A stretch of DNA of 64,000 nucleotides. It comes from Sphingomonas soli NBRC 100801. GTDB lineage: Bacteria; Pseudomonadota; Alphaproteobacteria; Sphingomonadales; Sphingomonadaceae. Within the stretch, counting starts at the first letter, position 1. Each line of letters starts with the position of its first letter. The stretch is taken from positions 62,001 to 126,000 of the forward strand of contig NZ_BCTZ01000003.1 in assembly GCF_001591025.1 (NCBI RefSeq), written 5' to 3'. The notes beneath the pieces are model-generated. The model did no database searches. It was not told the DNA's origin and saw only the letters and a list, made by a program, of their open reading frames with translations. The position numbers were made by a program, and so were the translations under genes. Below are positions 9,202-18,414 of this stretch, one piece after another.

Positions 9202-9687
9202 TCATTGCGCGGTGCAGCCCGTGGTGCGCGACGAGAAGGTGACGTTCATGATCTTCCAACTGCCGCCTTCGCGGATCAGATCGAAATGATCGATGCCGCA
9301 ATTGGCGATCTTGCCGGCGACATGCACGTCATAGGGTGCCCAGACCATCGCGATATCGCCGTCCACCTCGATCGCGGGGTTCCAGATGCGCTCCTTGAAG
9401 GCGCGTTCGGGGCGGACGCCCTCAGCGAACTGGGTAAAGCTGAACTGGCGTACCTTGCCATCGCCCACCGCCGTGACGCGGCCATCGGGATAGACCTGGG
9501 CGAGCAGGGCGGCTTTGTCGCCGGTTTCGAGCGCCGCGAAGATCGCGTTGATCGGGGCGAGCACTGCGGCGGCCTCCGCATCCTCATAGGGGAGCGGATT
9601 GGCGGGCGGGAGCCTCTGCGTCGTTGTGGTTTGCGCGAGCGCGGGGAGCGGGGCGAGCAGGGCGAGGGGGAGGAGGAGATGTCGCAT
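9202..9687 (-). CDS. Secreted SnoaL/NTF2-like protein (copy 2 of tandem pair)
   Basis: 161 residues with a signal peptide (MRHLLLPLALLAPLPALAQT). The mature part parallels copy 1 motif for motif: KLPPANPLPYED against RLPPANPLPYED, EVDGDIAMVWAPY in both, and NCGINHFDLVRE against NCGIDHFDLIRE. The two arose by tandem duplication and have since diverged. They sit between mccB and mccA, so they may be co-expressed with leucine degradation, but nothing in them suggests an acyl-CoA enzyme. The ribosome-binding AAAGG lies just outside the end of the DUF559 element. Confidence 0.8.
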   Translation of the reverse strand: MRHLLLPLALLAPLPALAQTTTTQRLPPANPLPYEDAEAAAVLAPINAIFAALETGDKAALLAQVYPDGRVTAVGDGKVRQFSFTQFAEGVRPERAFKERIWNPAIEVDGDIAMVWAPYDVHVAGKIANCGIDHFDLIREGGSWKIMNVTFSSRTTGCTAQ

Positions 9688-9697
9688 GGGTGGCCTT

Positions 9698-10087
9698 TCA
9701 TTCCTCCCCGGAACGGGGAGGGGGACCGTCCGGAGGACGGTGGAGGGGCTGGTGAGGCAAAGCGAAAGCCACTATTCCGGCAAGTGCGTTTGCCAGATCG
9801 TTCAGGATCGTGCGGGCCGGGATACGCAGTATATGTACATGGCGAGAGGCGAGCCATGCATCCCGGCGGCGATCATGATCCAGCTGGTCGGGCGAGGCAT
9901 GCACCTCGCCGTCGACTTCGACTGCCAGGCGGACGGAGGCGCAATAGAAGTCGAGGATGTAAGGCCCGGCGGGGTGCTGGCGGCGGAACTTCAATCCCGT
10001 CTTGCCGCCTCGAAGTTCGCCCCAGAGCAGAACTTCGGGGAGCGTCATGTCCCGGCGGAGGTGGCGTGCGCGGGTGACGGTCTGCAT
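9698..10087 (-). CDS. DUF559 (Vsr/PD-(D/E)XK-like) endonuclease domain protein
   Basis: 129 residues starting MQTVTRARHLRRDMTLPE. The core pattern is LPEVLLWGELR, GLKFRRQHPAGPYILDFYC, then LAVEVDGEVH and RRRDAWLASRHVHILRIP, which fits DUF559, a small relative of very-short-patch-repair and restriction endonucleases; D and ExD are candidate metal ligands. The reading frame continues upstream to 10510, but that part is antisense to mccB and has no homology, so the ATG at 10087 is used. The last 19 residues (PHQPLHRPPDGPPPRSGEE) and the stop codon come from the flanking repeat arm. Confidence 0.82.
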   Translation of the reverse strand: MQTVTRARHLRRDMTLPEVLLWGELRGGKTGLKFRRQHPAGPYILDFYCASVRLAVEVDGEVHASPDQLDHDRRRDAWLASRHVHILRIPARTILNDLANALAGIVAFALPHQPLHRPPDGPPPRSGEE

Positions 10088-10165
10088 TGGCCCGGTGAGG
10101 GTGCGACCAGCCCCTCCACCACCCGGCTTTGCCGGGCGGTCCCCCTCCCCGTTCCGGGGAGGATT
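9700..10165. mobile_element. Putative 466-bp element: DUF559 gene between inverted-repeat arms
   Basis: The left arm (9700-9753) starts ATTCCTCCCCGGAACGGGGA. The right arm (10106-10165) is its imperfect inverse, ending GTTCCGGGGAGGATT. The DUF559 reading frame fills the space between. The same ATTCCTC...GAGGATT ends occur without a gene at 15638-15768, 53396-53534 and 59488-59622. I infer a gene-carrying unit and smaller derivatives; mobility itself is not shown. Confidence 0.55.
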
Positions 10166-10185
10166 AAGAGGCGCTTCGCCTCCCA

Positions 10186-11787
10186 TCACATCCGGAACAC
10201 GCCGAACGCCGGGCGTTCGGGGATGGGTGCGTTGAGGGTGGCGGCAAGCGCCAGGCCGAGAACATCTCGGGTCTGGGCGGGGTCGATGATGCCGTCGTCC
10301 CAGAGGCGGGCGGTGGCGTGCCAGGGATTGCCTTCGTCCTCGTATTTCTGGCGGATCGGGGCCTTGAAGGCTTCGGCTTCTTGCGCGCTCCATTTGTCGG
10401 CATCGCGGTGGACGGTGGCGAGGACGGAGGCGGCCTGTTCGCCGCCCATCACCGAGATGCGCGAGTTGGGCCAGCTGAACAGGAAGCGCGGGCTGTAGGC
10501 GCGGCCGCACATGCCATAATTGCCGGCGCCGAAGCTGCCGCCCACTAGCACGGTGATCTTGGGCACGGTGGCGGTGGCGACGGCGGTGACGAGCTTGGCG
10601 CCGTGCTTGGCGATGCCCTCTGCCTCATATTTGCCGCCGACCATGAAGCCCGAGATGTTCTGGAGGAACAGCAGGGGCACACGGCGCTGGCAGGCGAGCT
10701 CGATGAAATGCGCGCCTTTCTGGGCGCTTTCGCTGAACAGGATGCCGTTATTGGCGATGATGCCGACGGGCATGCCCCAGATGTGTGCGAAGCCGCACAC
10801 GAGGCTGGTGCCGTAAAGCGCCTTGAACTCGTGAAACTCGCTGCCGTCCACCAGGCGCGCGATGACTTCGTGGACGTCATAGGGGGCGCGGACGTCCTGG
10901 GGGATGATGCCGTACAACTCCTCGGCGGCATATTTGGGGGCGCGGGGATCGAGCAGCTTTACGTCGGGCGTGGCGTCGGCGGGGAGGTGGCTGACGATGT
11001 CGCGGACGATCTGGAGCGCGTGCTCGTCATTCTCGGCGAGGTGATCGACGACGCCCGAGCGGCGGGCGTGGAGATCGCCGCCGCCCAGATCCTCGGCGCT
11101 GATCTCCTCACCGGTCGCGGCTTTGACGAGCGGCGGGCCGGCGAGGAAAATCGTGCCCTGTTCGCGGACGATCACGGTCTCGTCGGACATGGCGGGGACA
11201 TAGGCGCCGCCCGCGGTGCAGCTACCCATGACGCAGGCGATCTGGGGGATGCCCTTGGCGGACATGTTCGCCTGATTGAAGAAGATGCGGCCGAAATGAT
11301 CGCGATCGGGGAAGACTTCGGCCTGATGGGGCAAGTTCGCGCCCCCGCTGTCGACCAAATAGATGCAGGGCAGGCGATTGGCCTCGGCGATCTCCTGCGC
11401 GCGGAGATGCTTCTTGACCGTCATCGGGTAGTAAGTGCCGCCCTTCACCGTCGCATCGTTGCAGACGATCATCACCATGCGGCCCGAGACGCGGCCGATG
11501 CCGGCGATCAGCCCCGCGCCGGGGACTTCGCCGTCATACATATCGCAGGCGGCGAGCTGGCCGATTTCGAGGAAGGGGCTGCCGGGATCGAGCAGGCGCT
11601 CGACGCGATCGCGCGGGAGGAGCTTGCCGCGCGCTTCGTGGCGCTCGCGCGAGGCCTGCGAACCGCCCAGCGCTGCCTGTGCCACATCGGCGCGGAGGCG
11701 ATCGGCCAGCGCGCGATTGTGCGCAGCATTGGCGCGGAAGACCTCGCTATCGGCGGAGACCTTGGTGTCGAGCACCGGGGCGCTCAT
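10186..11787 (-). CDS. mccB: Methylcrotonyl-CoA carboxylase, carboxyltransferase (beta) subunit
   Basis: 533 residues. Carboxyltransferase that moves CO2 from biotin to the gamma carbon of 3-methylcrotonyl-CoA. Family signatures include [75 protein letters not shown] and [11 protein letters not shown]. The first three separate MCC beta from the propionyl-CoA enzyme, which is present at 55029. It is the first gene of a minus-strand cluster running through the DUF559 and SnoaL-like genes to mccA and maoC. The upstream gap to the divergent peptidase gene holds the likely promoter. Confidence 0.95.
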   Translation of the reverse strand: MSAPVLDTKVSADSEVFRANAAHNRALADRLRADVAQAALGGSQASRERHEARGKLLPRDRVERLLDPGSPFLEIGQLAACDMYDGEVPGAGLIAGIGRVSGRMVMIVCNDATVKGGTYYPMTVKKHLRAQEIAEANRLPCIYLVDSGGANLPHQAEVFPDRDHFGRIFFNQANMSAKGIPQIACVMGSCTAGGAYVPAMSDETVIVREQGTIFLAGPPLVKAATGEEISAEDLGGGDLHARRSGVVDHLAENDEHALQIVRDIVSHLPADATPDVKLLDPRAPKYAAEELYGIIPQDVRAPYDVHEVIARLVDGSEFHEFKALYGTSLVCGFAHIWGMPVGIIANNGILFSESAQKGAHFIELACQRRVPLLFLQNISGFMVGGKYEAEGIAKHGAKLVTAVATATVPKITVLVGGSFGAGNYGMCGRAYSPRFLFSWPNSRISVMGGEQAASVLATVHRDADKWSAQEAEAFKAPIRQKYEDEGNPWHATARLWDDGIIDPAQTRDVLGLALAATLNAPIPERPAFGVFRM

Positions 11788-11911
11788 AATAGGGCATCCT
11801 TCCTGACCTAGTTTTGCCTTGCCTACACGTGCAGATACACAATTGGAAGGTGCTGGCGCAGGCCAATTTCTGGGTGTAGCAGGGTGCTATCACAGCAAAT
11901 CGGAGTTCCCG

Positions 11912-13984
11912 GTGAAGACGCATTCCATTCTGCTCGCGGCCCTGCTCGCGACCACTGCCTGCACACCCTCCGCGCCGGGTGGCGCAGGGACCACTGCCGC
12001 CGCCGGAACGGGGATCGGCGTCGATCTCGACGGGCTGAACAAGAGCGTGAAGCCGGGCGACGATTTCGATGAATATGCCAATGGCGGGTGGCGCTCGAAG
12101 ACCGAGATTCCGGCGGACCGGTCGAGCGTCGGCGCGTTCCTGGAGATCTTCAACAAGGCAGAGGCGAACAATGCCGCGATCATCGACGCGGCGGTGAAGG
12201 CCAATGCGGCGGCCGGCACCGACACGCGCCGCATCGCCGACTGGTACACCGCCTTTGCCGACACGGCGGGGATCGAAGCGCGAGGGCTGACGCCGCTGGC
12301 CGAAGAGATGAGCCGCTACGCCGCGATTGCCGATGCGAAGGCGCTTTCGACCGTGCTTGGCGGGAATATCCGGGTGGATGTCGACCCGCTCAACGCCACC
12401 AACTACAATACCGAAAACCTGTTCGGCCTGTTCGTCAGCCAGTCGTTCGACAAGCCGGACACAAACGTTCCCTATGTGCTACAGGGCGGGCTGGGCCTGC
12501 CGGACCGAGATTATTACCTCTCGGGCGACGCGCAGATGGCCGGGCTGCGTACCAAGTATCAGGCCTATATCACCCAGATCTTCACGCTCGCGAAGCAGAG
12601 CGATCCGGGGGCGCGGGCGAAGCGCGTGTTCGACCTGGAGACCAAGATCGCGCAGGCGCACACCGACAATGTCACCACCCAGGACTCGCACAAGGCGAAC
12701 AATCCCTGGACCAAGGCCGATTTCGCCAAAAAGGCGCCGGGCATCGATTGGGATGCGTTCTGGAGCGCGGCGGGGCTGGGCAACCAGCGGGACTTCATTG
12801 TCTGGCATCCCGCGACCACGGTGAAGCTGGCGCAGCTCGTGGCCAAGGAACCGATCGAGGCGTGGAAGGACTGGCTGGCGTTTCACAGCATCAACCAGGT
12901 GACCGCGGTGTTGCCCGCGGCATTCGATCAGGCACGGTTCGATTTCTTCTCGAAGGAACTGAGCGGTCAGCAAAAGGCACGTCCGCGCGACAAGCGGGCG
13001 ATCGCCAACGTCAATGCCTGGCTGGGCGACGCAGTGGGCAAGCTTTACGTGAAGGACTATTTCCCGGCGACGTCCAAGACCGATGTGCAGAACATGGTGG
13101 CAGGCATCAGGGCGGCGTTCGACAAGCGCGTAGCGGCGCTCAGCTGGATGTCTGACGGGACGAAGGCCGAAGCGCGCAAGAAGATCGAGACGATGCAGGT
13201 TGGCGTCGGCTATCCCGAGAAATGGCGCGATTATTCGTCACTGGAAGTGAAGGCCGACGATCCCGTGGGCAATCTGCGCCGCGCCGAACAGGCCGAGACC
13301 CGCCACCAGCTCGCCAAACTGGGCAAGGTGCCGGACAAGGGCGAATGGTGGATGACGCCGCAGACGGTGAACGCAGTGAACCTGCCCCTGCAGAACGCGC
13401 TCAACTTCCCGGCGGCGATCCTGCAGGCGCCCTTCTATGACCCGTCTGCGGACGCTGCGTCCAATTACGGCTCGATCGGCGCGGTGATCGGGCATGAGAT
13501 CAGCCACAGCTTCGACGATCTCGGTTCGACCTTCGACAGCGCGGGGCGGCTGCGCAACTGGTGGACCGCCGAGGATCTGGCGCACTTCAAGAAGCAGGGC
13601 GCGGCGCTGATCGCGCAATATGACGCCTATGAAGCGTTGCCGGGGCTGCATCTGAACGGCAAGCTGGAGCTGAGCGAGAATATCGCCGACGTGGCGGGGC
13701 TCGCCGCCGCCTATGACGCGTATCACGCTTCGTTGAATGGCAAGGAAGCGCCGGTGATCGGCGGGCTGACCGGCGACCAGCGCTTCTTCCTCGCCTTTGC
13801 CCAGGCATGGCGAGAGAAGGCGCGCGAACAGCAGCTCCGCGCGCGCGTGGCGACGGACGGCCATGCCCCGGCGCGCTGGCGGGCAATGACGGTACGCAAC
13901 CTGGATGCCTGGTATCCGGCGTTCGGGGTGCAAGCGGGTGAGAAACTGTACCTTGCGCCCGAGAAGCGCGTGAAGATCTGGTGA
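11912..13984 (+). CDS. M13 family zinc metallopeptidase (neprilysin-like), probable lipoprotein
   Basis: 690 residues. The zinc site is VIGHEISHSFDD (HExxH) with the third ligand in LSENIADVAGL, both intact; the C-terminal half also has the M13 pattern NYGSIGAVIGHE. The N-terminus, VKTHSILLAALLATTACTPS, reads as a lipoprotein signal with a cysteine at about residue 17, so the enzyme is probably anchored facing the periplasm. The GTG at 11912 is chosen because CGGAG lies 6-9 bases upstream and the signal peptide begins there; the frame is open further upstream but without any feature. It degrades peptides of unknown identity. Confidence 0.9.
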   Translation: MKTHSILLAALLATTACTPSAPGGAGTTAAAGTGIGVDLDGLNKSVKPGDDFDEYANGGWRSKTEIPADRSSVGAFLEIFNKAEANNAAIIDAAVKANAAAGTDTRRIADWYTAFADTAGIEARGLTPLAEEMSRYAAIADAKALSTVLGGNIRVDVDPLNATNYNTENLFGLFVSQSFDKPDTNVPYVLQGGLGLPDRDYYLSGDAQMAGLRTKYQAYITQIFTLAKQSDPGARAKRVFDLETKIAQAHTDNVTTQDSHKANNPWTKADFAKKAPGIDWDAFWSAAGLGNQRDFIVWHPATTVKLAQLVAKEPIEAWKDWLAFHSINQVTAVLPAAFDQARFDFFSKELSGQQKARPRDKRAIANVNAWLGDAVGKLYVKDYFPATSKTDVQNMVAGIRAAFDKRVAALSWMSDGTKAEARKKIETMQVGVGYPEKWRDYSSLEVKADDPVGNLRRAEQAETRHQLAKLGKVPDKGEWWMTPQTVNAVNLPLQNALNFPAAILQAPFYDPSADAASNYGSIGAVIGHEISHSFDDLGSTFDSAGRLRNWWTAEDLAHFKKQGAALIAQYDAYEALPGLHLNGKLELSENIADVAGLAAAYDAYHASLNGKEAPVIGGLTGDQRFFLAFAQAWREKAREQQLRARVATDGHAPARWRAMTVRNLDAWYPAFGVQAGEKLYLAPEKRVKIW

Positions 13985-13992
13985 TCCTGTTT

Positions 13993-14116
13993 CCCCTCTC
14001 CCGATGGGAGAGGGGAGGAGCCGCAACGCGGCGTAGGGGTGAGGGCGATCGGGCTGTTCACCCTCACCCTTCCGCGCCTTCGGCGCTCCCTCCCTCTCCC
14101 GACGGGGGAGGGAATT
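13993..14116. repeat. Palindromic intergenic repeats between convergent genes
   Basis: Hairpin CCCCTCTCCCGATGGGAGAGG, then GGGGTGAGGGCGATCGGGCT, then the inverse CACCCTCACCCTTCC and CCTCTCCCGACGGGGGAGG. Placed between the convergent M13 peptidase and isovaleryl-CoA dehydrogenase genes, it can act as a two-way terminator. Confidence 0.75.
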
Positions 14117-14117
14117 C

Positions 14118-15266
14118 CTAGCCGCCGATCAGTTCGCGACCGATGAGCATGCGGCGGATTTCGTTGGTTCCCGCGCCGATATCGAGCAGCTTGGCGTCGC
14201 GGGCGAAGCGCTCGACGGGCCAATCCTTGGTATAGCCGGCGCCGCCCAGCGCCTGGATTGCTTCGAGCGAGACGCGGACGGCGTTTTCGGAGGCGAGCAG
14301 GATCGCGCCAGCGGCGTCGAACCGGGTGGTGTTGCCCGCGTCGCAATTCTTGGCGACGGTATAGACATAGGCACGGGCAGAATTGAGCGCGACGTACATG
14401 TCCGCCACCTTGGCCTGCATCAACTGGAAGGTGCCGATCGGCTTTCCGAACTGCTTGCGCTCGCGGATATAGGGCAGGACCACGTCGAGACAGGCCTGCA
14501 TGATGCCGAGCTGGATGCCGGCCAGCACGGTGCGCTCATAATCCAGCCCCGACATCAGCACGCCGACGCCGCCATTGAGCGGGCCCATGACATTCTCTTC
14601 GGGCACTTCGCAATCATTGAAGACCAGCTCCGCCGTGGGCGAGCCGCGCATGCCCATCTTGTCGATCTTCTGGCCGATCGAGAAGCCGGGCATGTCCTTC
14701 TCGATCAGGAAGGTGGTGATCCCGCGCGAGCCTTCGCCGGTCTTGGCATAGACGACGAGCGTGTCGGCATAGGCCGCGTTGGTGATCCAGAATTTCGTGC
14801 CGTTCAGGATGAAGCGGTCGCCCTTATGCTCGGCGCGCAGCTTCATGCTGACAACATCGGAGCCGGCACCGGCTTCGGACATGGCCAGGCTGCCGACATG
14901 CTCGCCCGAGACGAGCTTGGGCAAATACTTCGCCTTTTGCTCCGGCGACGCCCAGCGGCGGATCTGATTGACGCACAGGTTGGAGTGCGCGCCGTAGCTG
15001 AGACCGATCGATGCCGAGGCACGGCTGACTTCCTCGCAGGCGATGACATGCTCGAGATAGCCGAGGCCGAGGCCGCCAAACTCCTCTTCCACGGTGATCC
15101 CGTGCAGGCCCAGCTCGCCCATGGCGGGCCAGAGATCGCGCGGGAACCAGTCCTCGGCGTCGATCTTCGCGGCGAGCGGCTCGATCCGCTCCTTGGCGAA
15201 GCGGGCAGTGGTGTCGCGGATCATCTCCGCGGTTTCGCCGATGCCGAAATCCAGAGTGCCGTCCAT
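14118..15266 (-). CDS. ivd: Isovaleryl-CoA dehydrogenase
   Basis: 382-residue FAD acyl-CoA dehydrogenase. It oxidises isovaleryl-CoA to 3-methylcrotonyl-CoA, the substrate of MCC, and passes electrons to ETF. Diagnostic features are the catalytic glutamate of the IVD type in GLDYERTVLAGIQLG, the substrate-loop text SIGLSYGAHSNLCVNQI, the flavin motif AMSEAGAGSDVVSM, and the C-terminal QALGGAGYTKDWPVERFARDAK. There are two adjacent ATGs (15269 and 15266); the AGAGGA site is better spaced for the second. It follows the Rieske gene closely and is convergent with the peptidase. Confidence 0.94.
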   Translation of the reverse strand: MDGTLDFGIGETAEMIRDTTARFAKERIEPLAAKIDAEDWFPRDLWPAMGELGLHGITVEEEFGGLGLGYLEHVIACEEVSRASASIGLSYGAHSNLCVNQIRRWASPEQKAKYLPKLVSGEHVGSLAMSEAGAGSDVVSMKLRAEHKGDRFILNGTKFWITNAAYADTLVVYAKTGEGSRGITTFLIEKDMPGFSIGQKIDKMGMRGSPTAELVFNDCEVPEENVMGPLNGGVGVLMSGLDYERTVLAGIQLGIMQACLDVVLPYIRERKQFGKPIGTFQLMQAKVADMYVALNSARAYVYTVAKNCDAGNTTRFDAAGAILLASENAVRVSLEAIQALGGAGYTKDWPVERFARDAKLLDIGAGTNEIRRMLIGRELIGG

Positions 15267-15277
15267 CATAGTTCCTC

Positions 15278-15634
15278 TCAAGCGGTGACGATCATGCCGT
15301 CGATCACCGCGACTGGCCAAGGGGTTAGTTTCGCGCCGACGCACGGGCCGCCGACACAGGCACCGTCGTCGATCCGATAGAGCGCACCGTGCCAGCTGCA
15401 CTGGATGAGGGCGCCATCGGGGGTGAGATAGTCGTCGAGCGTCTGGGTGAGCGGCAGCGCCATATGCGCGCAGCGATCGACATAGCCGTGGACGGTTTCG
15501 CCCTTGCGCACGACGAAGCCGTGGAAGCGACCGGCGCGCATTTCGAGGACGAAGTTGCGGGCGGCGTTGTCCGGGATGAGCATGAAGGGGCCGAGGGTGA
15601 CGCCGGGGGGCGTGGCGGTGAGGCGTTCCGACAT
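15278..15634 (-). CDS. Rieske [2Fe-2S] domain protein
   Basis: 118 residues. The cluster-binding pairs are CAHMALPL (CxH) and CSWHGALYRI (CxxH), with a following GPC. It is a stand-alone ferredoxin-like Rieske domain with no catalytic dioxygenase domain, so it likely serves as an electron carrier. The reading frame extends upstream into a palindromic repeat; the real start is the ATG at 15634 (MSERLTATPPG). It lies 12 bases before ivd on the same strand, so co-transcription is likely. Its redox partner cannot be named. Confidence 0.85.
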   Translation of the reverse strand: MSERLTATPPGVTLGPFMLIPDNAARNFVLEMRAGRFHGFVVRKGETVHGYVDRCAHMALPLTQTLDDYLTPDGALIQCSWHGALYRIDDGACVGGPCVGAKLTPWPVAVIDGMIVTA

Positions 15635-15637
15635 CAA

Positions 15638-15768
15638 ATTCCTCCCCCGGAGGGGGAGGGGGACCGCGAAGCGGTGGAGGGGTAGTTGCCACGAATACGG
15701 GACCATCGTTCGTGGAGAATACCTCTCCACCAGCTGCGCTGGTCCCCCTCTCCCTCCGGGAGAGGATT
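15638..15768. repeat. 131-bp palindromic element with ATTCCTC...GAGGATT ends
   Basis: Left arm ATTCCTCCCCCGGAGGGGGA, core CACGAATACGGGACCATCGT followed by GTGGAGAATACC, right arm ending CTCCGGGAGAGGATTG. It matches the intragenic copy at 59488-59622 along its whole length, including the CGAATACGG...GTGGAGAATACC core. It lies between the Rieske gene and hmgA. Confidence 0.9.
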
Positions 15769-15776
15769 GCTGGGTT

Positions 15777-17054
15777 TCATGGGAGCTTTGCCTTCGGGAA
15801 TCCGCTCCATGCCGCGTCGTAATCGGGCTGGGCGTGGTCGAGCGCGTAGGCGGTGGGGCGGTAGGGCCAGCAGGTCTCCACCATGAAGGCCATGGTGCCG
15901 TCGAGCTTGTGGGGCTTCAGATCCGCGTTGGACGCGGCTTCCCAGCTTGCGACGTCAGGGCCGTGGCCGGCCATCAAATTGTGCAAGCTGAGCCCGCCAG
16001 GGGCGAAGCCTTCTGCCTTGGCATCATAGGCACCGGTGATGAGTCCCATCGCTTCCGACATGATGTTGCGGTGGAACCAGGGCGGGCGGAACGTGTCTTC
16101 GGCGACCATCCAGCGCGGGGGGAAGATCACGAAATCGGCATTGGCGCGGCCCGGCACGTCGCTGGGCGAGGTCAGGACGGTGAAGATCGAGGGATCGGGA
16201 TGATCGAAGCTGACCGTGTTGATCGCGTTGAAGCGGGCAAGATCATAGCGCCAGGGGCCAAGATTGCCGTGCCAGGCGACGACATCGAGCGGGCTGTGAT
16301 CGAGCATGGTGGTCCACAGCGAGCCGAGATATTTCTGGACGAGCTCGAAGGGTTCGTCGCGATCTTCGAACCATGCGGCGGGGGTCTCGAAATCGCGGGG
16401 ATTGGCGAGGCCGTTGGCGCCGATCGGGCCGAGATCGGGGAGGCGGAACAGACTGCCATGGTTTTCGGCGAGATAGCCGCGCGCTTCGCCATCGGGGAGG
16501 ATCGCGCGGAATTTGACGCCGCGCGGGACCAGCGCGATCTGGCCCGGGGCGATCTCGATCCGGCCCATTTCGGTGAGCAGGGTCAGGCGGCCCTGCTGCG
16601 GGATGAAGAGCAGTTCGCCATCGGCGTTGACGAAGGCGCGGGCCTCCATGTTCGCATTGGCGGCATAGAGATGAACGGCGACGCCCTCCAGATCGGCGGG
16701 GTCGCGATTGGCGAGCATCGTCGTGATGCCGTCGATCAGATCGGTGCCGGGGGCGGGGGCCGCGATCGGATCCCAGCGCAGGCGATTGGGGGGCAGGGGT
16801 GCCTGCACCGTGCCGGGGGCGAACCGCCCTGCGCCTTCGTAGCGGGTGAACGGAGGATGCTCTGCGCTGGGCCGCAGGCGATAGAGCCAGGAACGGCGAT
16901 TCTCGTGCCGCGGCGCGGTGAAGGCGGTGCCGGAGAGTTGCTCGGCATAGAGGCCGAAGGCGGGGCGCTGGGGGGAATTGCGGCCGATCGGGAGTGCGCC
17001 CGCAACTGCCTCGGTCGAGACGTGATTGCCGAAGCCGGGGAAATAATCGGTCAT
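15777..17054 (-). CDS. hmgA: Homogentisate 1,2-dioxygenase
   Basis: 425 residues. It opens the homogentisate ring to maleylacetoacetate in tyrosine and phenylalanine breakdown. The iron ligands of the family can be placed: histidine and glutamate in [12 protein letters not shown] and histidine in NLMAGHGPD. The N-terminus [19 protein letters not shown] and the FAQQLSG-like [10 protein letters not shown] are typical. Length is near the usual 430-445. The ATG at 17054 is preferred over an earlier one because AGGAAG lies 7-9 bases upstream. hpd, the preceding enzyme of the pathway, is just upstream, separated by a palindromic repeat. Confidence 0.96.
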   Translation of the reverse strand: MTDYFPGFGNHVSTEAVAGALPIGRNSPQRPAFGLYAEQLSGTAFTAPRHENRRSWLYRLRPSAEHPPFTRYEGAGRFAPGTVQAPLPPNRLRWDPIAAPAPGTDLIDGITTMLANRDPADLEGVAVHLYAANANMEARAFVNADGELLFIPQQGRLTLLTEMGRIEIAPGQIALVPRGVKFRAILPDGEARGYLAENHGSLFRLPDLGPIGANGLANPRDFETPAAWFEDRDEPFELVQKYLGSLWTTMLDHSPLDVVAWHGNLGPWRYDLARFNAINTVSFDHPDPSIFTVLTSPSDVPGRANADFVIFPPRWMVAEDTFRPPWFHRNIMSEAMGLITGAYDAKAEGFAPGGLSLHNLMAGHGPDVASWEAASNADLKPHKLDGTMAFMVETCWPYRPTAYALDHAQPDYDAAWSGFPKAKLP

Positions 17055-17190
17055 CTGGCGCTTCCTGCTCCCCATGTCTGTGCGGGGAAAGTTGGATGAG
17101 GAGGCGCGCTGTGAAGCTGCATCCCCCTCATCCCCCTACGGTTTGGGCCGGGTTTATTCCCGGCTCCCCTCTCCAACTCGTATTCCCAAT

Positions 17191-17272
17191 CGTCATCCCG
17201 GCGGAAGCCGGGATCTCCCGTTGCGGAGCGCGCGGCTAGCCTCACGAGATCCCGGCTTTCGCCGGGATGACG
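17191..17272. repeat. Composite palindromic repeat between hpd and hmgA
   Basis: 27-bp arms (17191-17217 and 17246-17272), CGTCATCCCGGCGGAAGCCG... and its inverse, with one mismatch. It ends one base before the hpd stop codon. It is the same family as the copies at 5842, 18382 and 56563. Confidence 0.85.
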
Positions 17273-17273
17273 G

Positions 17274-18311
17274 CTAGGCGTCGACCTTGATGACACCCCT
17301 ACGGATTTGATCGAGCTCGATCGACTCAAAAAGTGCCTGGAAATTGCCGTTGCCGAAACCTTCATTGCCCTTGCGCTGAATGATCTCGAAAAAGATCGGG
17401 CCGAACATGTTTTCGGTGAAGATCTGGAGCAGGATGCCTTCGTCGCCGACATTGCCGTCGATCAGGATGCGGTTCTTGCGCAGGCGCTCAAGATCCTCGC
17501 CATGGCCGGGGACGCGCTTGTCCACCAGTTCATAATAGGTCTCGATCGTATCCTGCAGCTTCACGCCGCGCGCGCGCAGCCGCTCGACCGTGTCGTAGAT
17601 ATCGGCGGTGGTCAGCGCGAGGTGCTGGATGCCCTCGCCATGATATTCGCGGATGAATTCCTCGATCTGGCTCTTGTCGTCCTGGCTCTCGTTCAGCGGG
17701 ATGCGGATCGCCTTGTCGGGGGCGATCATCGCCTGGCTGAACAGCCCGGTCGCCTGGCCCTTGATGTCGAAATACTTCTGCTCCTCGAAGCCGAACAGCT
17801 CCTTGTAGAAGGCGCTCCACACCCGCATCTGGCCGCGGCGGACATTGTGGGTGAGGTGGTCGAGCAGGTCGAGCCCGACATTGTTGGCGGCTTCGGCTTC
17901 GCGCCAGCCGGGGAATTGGGCCCAATCCTTGTAGAGATCGTCGCCGTCCTGGATGAAATACAGGTACGAGCCGCCAATGCCCATGATGACGGTGTCGTCT
18001 TCCTCGGTGCGCTCGGCACCGTGGGCGAGGGCCCATTCCATCGCCTTGGCAGGATCGGCGACGCGGAACGCCATCGCGCTGGCCGAGGGGCCATGCTCGC
18101 CGCGGAACTTGGCCACGCGGCCCGCATCGTCGCGGTTGAGCATCAGGTTGATGCGCCCCTGCTTGTAGCGGGTGATGTTCTTTTTCGGATGCCGGTGCGT
18201 GGGGACGAAGCCCATCTGCTCGAACTGCGCGGCCATCGCCTGCGGATCGGGCGATGTGAATTCGACGAACTCGAAGCCGTTTAGGCCGAGGGGATTTGCC
18301 GGATCGGTCAT
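17274..18311 (-). CDS. hpd: 4-Hydroxyphenylpyruvate dioxygenase
   Basis: 345 residues, two VOC-fold halves. It converts 4-hydroxyphenylpyruvate to homogentisate. Iron ligands: histidine in LLDHLTHNV, histidine in GIQHLALTTADIY, and glutamate in FFEIIQRKGNEGFGNGNF, which is also the family's C-terminal signature. The ATG at 18311 (MTDPANPLG) is used; an in-frame TTG 15 bases upstream has no better ribosome site. It is followed by hmgA on the same strand, so two consecutive tyrosine-degradation steps are encoded together. The stop lies directly beside the palindromic repeat. Confidence 0.96.
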   Translation of the reverse strand: MTDPANPLGLNGFEFVEFTSPDPQAMAAQFEQMGFVPTHRHPKKNITRYKQGRINLMLNRDDAGRVAKFRGEHGPSASAMAFRVADPAKAMEWALAHGAERTEEDDTVIMGIGGSYLYFIQDGDDLYKDWAQFPGWREAEAANNVGLDLLDHLTHNVRRGQMRVWSAFYKELFGFEEQKYFDIKGQATGLFSQAMIAPDKAIRIPLNESQDDKSQIEEFIREYHGEGIQHLALTTADIYDTVERLRARGVKLQDTIETYYELVDKRVPGHGEDLERLRKNRILIDGNVGDEGILLQIFTENMFGPIFFEIIQRKGNEGFGNGNFQALFESIELDQIRRGVIKVDA

Positions 18312-18381
18312 GGGTGCACGCTCCAAGATTGTGGAGGCCGGCTAGAGCTTTGGAGATGTAGTGTCAAATGATACCATATTC

Positions 18382-18410
18382 CGTCATCCCGGCTTTCGTC
18401 GGGATGACGG
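18382..18410. terminator. Hairpin repeat, possible terminator/boundary
   Basis: CGTCATCCCGGC and GTCGGGATGACG pair around TTTC. It is a single-hairpin member of the GTCATCCC repeat family, lying between the stop of nothing downstream on the plus side and the hpd upstream region; on the minus strand it follows the FAD/NAD(P)-binding gene, whose stop is at 18415. No T-run is seen, so intrinsic termination is uncertain. Confidence 0.5.
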
Positions 18411-18414
18411 ACTG

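Noticed and set aside
9698-10510. 270-residue version of the DUF559 protein
   Set aside because: The extra N-terminal 141 residues are antisense to mccB and translated repeat; homology begins at the ATG at 10087.
11819-11911. N-terminal extension of the M13 peptidase
   Set aside because: The upstream 31 codons have no signal or domain, while a lipoprotein signal with a ribosome site begins at the GTG at 11912.
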